Below are positions 59,722 through 64,000 of a stretch of 64,000 bases of DNA, piece by piece. This DNA is from Streptomyces sp. NBC_01775 (lineage in GTDB: Bacteria; Actinomycetota; Actinomycetes; Streptomycetales; Streptomycetaceae). The notes beneath the pieces were generated by a model, which made no database searches, was not told the DNA's origin, and worked only from the letters and a program-made list of their open reading frames with translations. The position numbers were made by a program, and so were the translations under genes. The stretch covers positions 1,674,001 to 1,738,000 of the forward strand of contig NZ_CP109104.1 of assembly GCF_035917675.1 (NCBI RefSeq). The letters are read 5' to 3'. Within the stretch, counting starts at the first letter, position 1. Each line of letters starts with the position of its first letter.

Positions 59722-60520
59722 CACGCCGCAGCTCGACAGCGTTCCCGAAGCACACGGCGTGATGCCTCAGCCTTCTTCCAGCACCGGCCGGCAGCAGGTT
59801 CCACGCCGGGAACAGATCGCAGGCCGGGTCGCCCGCCCCCGCGCACCCGAAGTCGATCACAGCACTCAGCCTGCCGCCGTCGACCAGCAGATTGCCCGGC
59901 ATCAGATCGGCGTGCAGCCACACCGGCGGCCCCGCCCATCCGGGCGCCCGCAGCGCGTCCTCCCATACGGCGGCCACGGCGTCGCAGTCGACGCCCTCCT
60001 CCGGAATTCCGCGCAGCTGCTCGATCGCCGCCCGGGTCTCCGCGTCGAGCGAGGCGACCGGCCCGCCCCGGTGTGCCTTCGGCGCGGCCGGCAAGGTGAT
60101 GCTCCGCATCGCCGCCACGAACGCGGCCAGGTCCTCGGCCAGCAGCTCGGGCTCGCTCAGTGCCCCCGCTTCGGGATGCTCGCCTGCCAGCCACCGGTAG
60201 ACCGACCACGGCCACGAGTACCCCTGCGCCGGCTCCCCGGCTCCGAGCACCTCGGGGATGGGCGTGGGCAGTCGGGGCGCGAGGCGAGGCAGCCACTCCT
60301 GCTCCCTCGCCACGTCCTCGGCCCCCTCCCGCCCCAGCGGCAGCCGTACGACCTTGTCGTCGCCCAGCCGGTACACGGCATTGACCGTGCCGCCGGACGG
60401 CCACCGCTCCACCACCGGTCCGGCCCACTGGGAAAATTGCCCGGCGATCAACCGCCGTACAAGGCCGTCGTCAATCGGATGCGTACCGGAGTGCGTCCCC
60501 CCTGCGCTCATGGGCGTCAT
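59645..60520 (-). pseudogene. Aminoglycoside-phosphotransferase-like (APH) gene, 3' truncated
   Basis: From ATG 60520 the protein follows the APH/choline-kinase family: SGGTVNAVYRLGDDKVVRLP, the Brenner motif in VWLHADLMPGNLLVDGG, and the metal-binding SAVIDFGCAGAGDPACDLFP. After AWNLLPAGAG (about 59783) the family sequence stops and the frame continues with unrelated Arg-rich residues that overlap the MFS gene end. About 60-70 C-terminal residues are lost. The catalytic core is present, so some activity cannot be excluded. Substrate unknown. Confidence 0.75.
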
Positions 60521-60690
60521 CCGAGCACCGGACGCCGACGAGCGTCAACTGCCTTTCCCCCCTGCACCTTCGGCGTGCCGCCTGCTGTACGCCACCCGCT
60601 GTCCCGACGGCGGATCACCCAGGTCATCGGACGGGTGACCCGGAACCCCTCCCCCGCCGCCGGCTGATACCGGGCCCGACGCGGGTGCGT

Positions 60691-61710
60691 TCAGCGGCCG
60701 GTGCCGAGGTGCGCGAGGAAGTCGAGCAGCGCGGCGTTGACTTCACCGGGGCGTTCCTGCTGCGTCCAGTGACCGCAGCCCGGCAGTGTGACCTCGGAGT
60801 GGAGCCTGGGCGCGGTCTTGCGGAGTGCCGCGCGGATTCTGCTCGCGTCCCCGAGGGACGTGACCATGTCGTGGTCGCCCACGACGTAGAGCGCCGGCAC
60901 GTCGATGCCGCGGCCCCGGAAAGGCGCGAGGAGTTCGTTGTTGCGTTCGATGTTCCGGTACCAGTTGAGGGGGCCGGTGAAGGCGCGCTCGCCGTGGCGG
61001 GCGTAGTCGTCGGCGAAAGCCTGGATGTCCTGCTCGGTGAGCCAGCCCGGCAGGGTGGCGGGCTCCGGCAGGGTGTCCAGGAGAGTCCGGCCCTCGGGGA
61101 TGATCCACGGGCGGGGCCTGGCGCTTCGCGGGTTGTCGCCGGACGCGCCGAACAGGACACGGCGGAAGGTCCCCGGCAAGTCCTTGGCCAGTTCGGCGTC
61201 CGCGACCCCGGGCTGCTGGAAGTAGTTCTGGTAGAAGCCCTCGCCGTACTTGGCGCGGGTGACCGAGGGCGGAGCCATTCCGCCGGGCAGGATCGGCGGG
61301 ACGCTGAGCCCGGCCACAGCACGCACGACGTCCGGCCGCAGCATGGCCGTCACCCAGGCGACCGGCGCGCCCCAGTCGTGACCCACGACGACCGCCTGCT
61401 CCTCCCCCAGCTCCCGCACCAGGCCGATCACGTCGCCGACCAGGTGAAGCAGCGTGTACGACCCGACGTCCTGCGGCTGCTGGCTGCGGGCGTAGCCGCG
61501 CTGGTCGGGCGCCACGACCCGGTAGCCGGCCGCAGCGAGCGGGCCGAACTGGTGCCGCCAGGAATACCAGCTCTCGGGCCAGCCGTGCAGCAGCACCACC
61601 AGCGGTCCCTCGCCCTGCTCCGCGATGTGCAGCCGGACTCCGTTGACGTCGATGAAGCGGTGGTTGAGCGAGCCGTCCACGGGGCGCCTCTCCTTGGATT
61701 CGGCGGACAC
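60691..61710 (-). CDS. Alpha/beta hydrolase, epoxide-hydrolase-like
   Basis: 339 residues. Oxyanion motif HGWPESWYSW near residue 43, nucleophile Asp in VVVGHDWGAPVAW near 112 (Asp rather than Ser, as in epoxide hydrolases and dehalogenases), and the catalytic His in PGCGHWTQQERP near 314. The cap region holds LNWYRNIERN, whose Tyr fits the ring-opening tyrosine pair. Soluble with no signal. GTG 61710 gives the normal family N-terminus (HRFIDVNGVRLHIAEQGEGP). It opens epoxides to diols; the natural substrate is unknown. It stands alone between the broken phosphotransferase and a kinase gene. Confidence 0.9.
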   Translation of the reverse strand: MSAESKERRPVDGSLNHRFIDVNGVRLHIAEQGEGPLVVLLHGWPESWYSWRHQFGPLAAAGYRVVAPDQRGYARSQQPQDVGSYTLLHLVGDVIGLVRELGEEQAVVVGHDWGAPVAWVTAMLRPDVVRAVAGLSVPPILPGGMAPPSVTRAKYGEGFYQNYFQQPGVADAELAKDLPGTFRRVLFGASGDNPRSARPRPWIIPEGRTLLDTLPEPATLPGWLTEQDIQAFADDYARHGERAFTGPLNWYRNIERNNELLAPFRGRGIDVPALYVVGDHDMVTSLGDASRIRAALRKTAPRLHSEVTLPGCGHWTQQERPGEVNAALLDFLAHLGTGR

Positions 61711-61828
61711 AGCCGCTACCTTGCCAGCCGCGGGAAGAGCGCGGCCAGTCCCCCCCCTAGAGTCGATATGACAGCCGACCGCTTCGAGTCCGCTCCGCCA
61801 CGACCTCCCCCGGGCCGGGGGCGTTCCG

Positions 61829-63043
61829 TCATGGGCGAGCCATGGGGCGGTGGGGGAACAGCACGCGGACGGTGAGGCCGCCGTCGTGGTTCGCCGTCGC
61901 GCGGGTGTCCGCGCCATGGGCACGGGCGATCGAGGCGACGATCGAGAGACCCAGGCCCGCGCCGCCGTCCGACGGGTCCTGGCGCCGGCCGCGTTCCTCC
62001 GCGCGGCGGAAGGGCTCGAAGAGGCGCGGTACGTCTGCGGACGGCACCTTCGGCCCCGTGTTGGCGACCTCCAGGCCGACCTCACCGACGCGTACGCGGA
62101 CGGTGCCGCCGGGGTGGTTGTAGCGCAGGCCGTTGGAGACGAGGTTGTGGACGGTGTGTTCGAGGAGGACCGGGTCGCCATCGACGGACAGCGGCTCCGC
62201 CGTCTCCACGTGCAGCGTGACGGAGCGCCGTGCCGCTTCGTCACGCAGCCCTTCCGCGCAGCGGGCCGTGATGTCGTGCAGTGCGACCTGCTCGGAGCGT
62301 TGCAGCTGCCGGTCGGACACGGCGAGCAGCAGGAGGGACTCGATCAGGCGCTCGCTGTCTTCGGCGTTCTCGATCAGTTTGCGCCGCATGCGGGTGACCT
62401 TCTCCGGAGGCGGGTCGTCCGCGAGGCCGATCTCGGCGGCGGCGCGCTGGACGGCGAGTGAGGTGCGCAGTTCGTGTGCGGCGTTGGCCGCGAAGCGCTG
62501 GCGGGCCGCGACGAGGTGCTCGATCCTGTCGAGCATCTGGTCGAAGGTGTCGGCCAGTTCCTTGAGTTCGCCGCCGCGGGACTTGAGGTCGAGCCGTTCG
62601 TGCAGGTTGGCGCCCGAGAGCTGCCGGGCCCTGGCGGTGATGACGCCGACGGGGTGCAGCACGCGGCCCGCCATCCACCAGGCGAGCGCGGCGAAGACGA
62701 GGGTGAAGACGGCCAGGGACACGGCGGAGACGGTCAGCAGGCGGCTCAGCGCCGCGTCGCCCGCGACGTTGCTCACCTCCCTGGTCACATGGATATCCCC
62801 GCCGCGGACCAGTCCCTCGGTCCGCGACGGCTGTGCGCGGCCGAAATGGGTGCCCGCGGAGGGCTTCGACATCGGTGTCGCCTTCCTGACCGCCGTGCCG
62901 ATACGGGAGTCGAGACTCTCCCGCACGAGGAAGTAGACGAGCCCGGTCAGGAGGGTGCCCGCCAGGACCAGCAGTCCGGTGTAGAGGGCGGTGAGACGTG
63001 TGCGCTCGCTGTTCCATACGCGGCCCCGTCCGTCGCTGTTCAA
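61829..63043 (-). CDS. Two-component sensor histidine kinase with an altered H-box
   Basis: 404 residues. Two membrane helices (about residues 18-40 and 105-127) bracket a short extracytoplasmic loop, followed by HAMP, dimerisation and ATPase domains. The H-box reads AANAAHELRTSLAVQRAAAE near residue 190, with Ser where nearly all relatives have Pro. N-box HNLVSNGLRYNHPGG and G-box GAGLGLSIVASIA are normal. TTG 63043 overlaps the stop of the response regulator (TTGA), indicating coupling. The partner is 63040-63786. Confidence 0.92.
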   Translation of the reverse strand: MNSDGRGRVWNSERTRLTALYTGLLVLAGTLLTGLVYFLVRESLDSRIGTAVRKATPMSKPSAGTHFGRAQPSRTEGLVRGGDIHVTREVSNVAGDAALSRLLTVSAVSLAVFTLVFAALAWWMAGRVLHPVGVITARARQLSGANLHERLDLKSRGGELKELADTFDQMLDRIEHLVAARQRFAANAAHELRTSLAVQRAAAEIGLADDPPPEKVTRMRRKLIENAEDSERLIESLLLLAVSDRQLQRSEQVALHDITARCAEGLRDEAARRSVTLHVETAEPLSVDGDPVLLEHTVHNLVSNGLRYNHPGGTVRVRVGEVGLEVANTGPKVPSADVPRLFEPFRRAEERGRRQDPSDGGAGLGLSIVASIARAHGADTRATANHDGGLTVRVLFPHRPMARP

Positions 63044-63786
63044 CGGGCCGCTCCGTCCGGTCCCGGGCCCGGGCCGGACTCCGCGCCGGGTTCTGTGCCG
63101 GATCTCGTGTCAGGTTTCGTGCCGGGGTCCGCTTCGAGCCGGTATCCGGAGCCGGGTACCGTCTCGATCAGCGGCGGGTCGCCGAGCTTGGTGCGGAGCT
63201 TGGAGAGGGTCACCCGGACCGCGTTCGTGCGGTAGCTGGTGTCCTCCTCCCACACCTGCTCGATCAGATCCTCGCCGCTGACCACCGCGCCGTCGGCCCG
63301 CAGCAGCGTCTCCAGCACGGCGAACTCCTTGCGGGACAGGGAGAGATAGCGGCCGTCCCGGCTGACCTGACGCCTGGCGGTGTCCAGAGCCAGCCCCGCC
63401 CGTTCCAGTACGGGCGGCAGCGCGGGCTGGGCACGGCGCCCGAGGGCGATGACGCGGGCCAGCAACTCGTCGTACGCGAACGGCTTGCTGAGGTAGTCGT
63501 CCGCGCCCAGGCCGAGGCCGGCCACCCGGTCCCGTACGTCTCCGGCGGCGGTCAGCATCAGGATGCGGGTGAGCAGCCGCTGCTGTACGACCCGGCGGCA
63601 TACCTCGTCGCCGTGCAGCCGAGGCAGGTCGCGGTCGAGGACGAGGACGTCGTACGCGCCGAAGCGGAGCTTGTGCAGCGCGGCTTGGCCGTCGTGTGCC
63701 ACATCCACGGCGACGGCGTCCCGCCGCAGCCCCTCGGCGATCATCTCGGCCAGAAATTCCTCGTCCTCCACCAACAGCACACGCAT
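63040..63786 (-). CDS. OmpR-family response regulator
   Basis: 248 residues. Receiver domain (VLLVEDEEFLAEMIAEGL, Asp in VLVLDRDLPRLHGDE near residue 51, Lys in YLSKPFAYDE) and a winged helix (LSLSRKEFAVLETLLRADGA, RTNAVRVTLSKLRTKLGDPP). The tail of about 25 residues is Gly/Pro/Ser-rich. ATG 63786. The gap 63787-63920 separates it from a divergent gene at the window end and must hold both promoters. Confidence 0.93.
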   Translation of the reverse strand: MRVLLVEDEEFLAEMIAEGLRRDAVAVDVAHDGQAALHKLRFGAYDVLVLDRDLPRLHGDEVCRRVVQQRLLTRILMLTAAGDVRDRVAGLGLGADDYLSKPFAYDELLARVIALGRRAQPALPPVLERAGLALDTARRQVSRDGRYLSLSRKEFAVLETLLRADGAVVSGEDLIEQVWEEDTSYRTNAVRVTLSKLRTKLGDPPLIETVPGSGYRLEADPGTKPDTRSGTEPGAESGPGPGPDGAAR

Positions 63787-63920
63787 GGGCCCCTGTATAT
63801 CCGAGGAGGGGGTTTCGTCGGTGTAAACGGAATCGCTGAGAGAAACGAAAGGCGCTTCTGCGGGACGTTCATCGCGTTCGTGTTGACCGCACGATCACCG
63901 TTGTTCGCGAGGAGACCGCC

Positions 63921-64000
63921 ATGCAGAAGTCGCCCCTGAAGCCGTCGCTGACGCCGTCGCTGAAGCCTGCCGAAGCCGTAACGGAGCGTTCGGGCCGTTC
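63921..64000 (+). CDS. Start of an unidentified gene cut by the window end
   Basis: ATG 63921 is preceded by GAGGAG six bases upstream, a good ribosome-binding site. The visible 26 residues begin QKSPLKPSLTPSLKPAEAV, a polar Pro/Lys/Ser-rich N-terminus. It is divergent from the two-component operon. Too little is present to name it. Confidence 0.55.
   Translation, partial: MQKSPLKPSLTPSLKPAEAVTERSGR

Overview
The window is GC-rich (about 70%), with GTG/ATG starts, overlapping stop/start codons, AfsR-type and ECF regulators and proline/alanine-rich proteins. It looks like a Streptomyces or a close relative. All calls come from reading the sequence; no database search was run.

Layout. (1) 1-5150: narGHJI, a respiratory nitrate reductase operon cut at its 5' end. 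(2) 5171-8007: a TetR regulator with a palindromic operator, an FAD monooxygenase, and an ECF sigma factor on the other strand. (3) 8362-37610: the centrepiece, two related type IV secretion-like gene sets arranged as mirror images around about 23 kb. Set A (8362-19463) has a TPR-like protein, a lytic transglycosylase-like protein, a DUF6668-like ATPase-like protein, two small pilin-like proteins, a single-pass anchored protein, a VirB6-like protein, a PrgI/VirB4-N-like protein, a VirB4-C-like ATPase and a VirD4-like coupling ATPase. Set B (28338-37610) repeats this list in reverse, with one pilin, a two-domain wall hydrolase, an extra lipoprotein and no VirD4. Between them lie a DUF418 membrane protein, two disordered or repeat-rich proteins of unknown function, a large AfsR-type regulator and a membrane-anchored ricin-type lectin. 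The lectin shares an N-terminal module with the two TPR-like proteins. No relaxase, integrase or att site is visible, so protein or unknown-substrate export is as likely as DNA transfer.

(4) 37665-47540: a NodU/CmcH-type carbamoyltransferase and a divergent acid-sugar catabolic cluster. The minus strand carries an Nramp-like transporter, a 2-hydroxyacid dehydrogenase, an HpaI-type aldolase and an aldo/keto reductase. The plus strand carries a DUF1537 kinase, a PdxA2-like dehydrogenase and a DeoR regulator. (5) 47710-54286: a secreted lipoprotein sulfatase, a small lipoprotein, a two-component system and a ROK regulator. (6) 54672-56621: a secreted GH51-like arabinofuranosidase with an odd inserted module. 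(7) 57620-60520: an HxlR regulator, a 3'-truncated LysR gene, an MFS exporter and a 3'-truncated phosphotransferase, which together mark recombination junctions. (8) 60691-64000: an epoxide-hydrolase-like enzyme, a second two-component system and the start of a gene running off the end.

How the genes may work together: in set A the translationally coupled core would assemble a membrane channel, powered by a split VirB4 and supplied with substrate by VirD4. The wall hydrolases would open peptidoglycan. The cytosolic TPR and lectin proteins could dock through their shared module. These roles are inferred from gene order and motifs.
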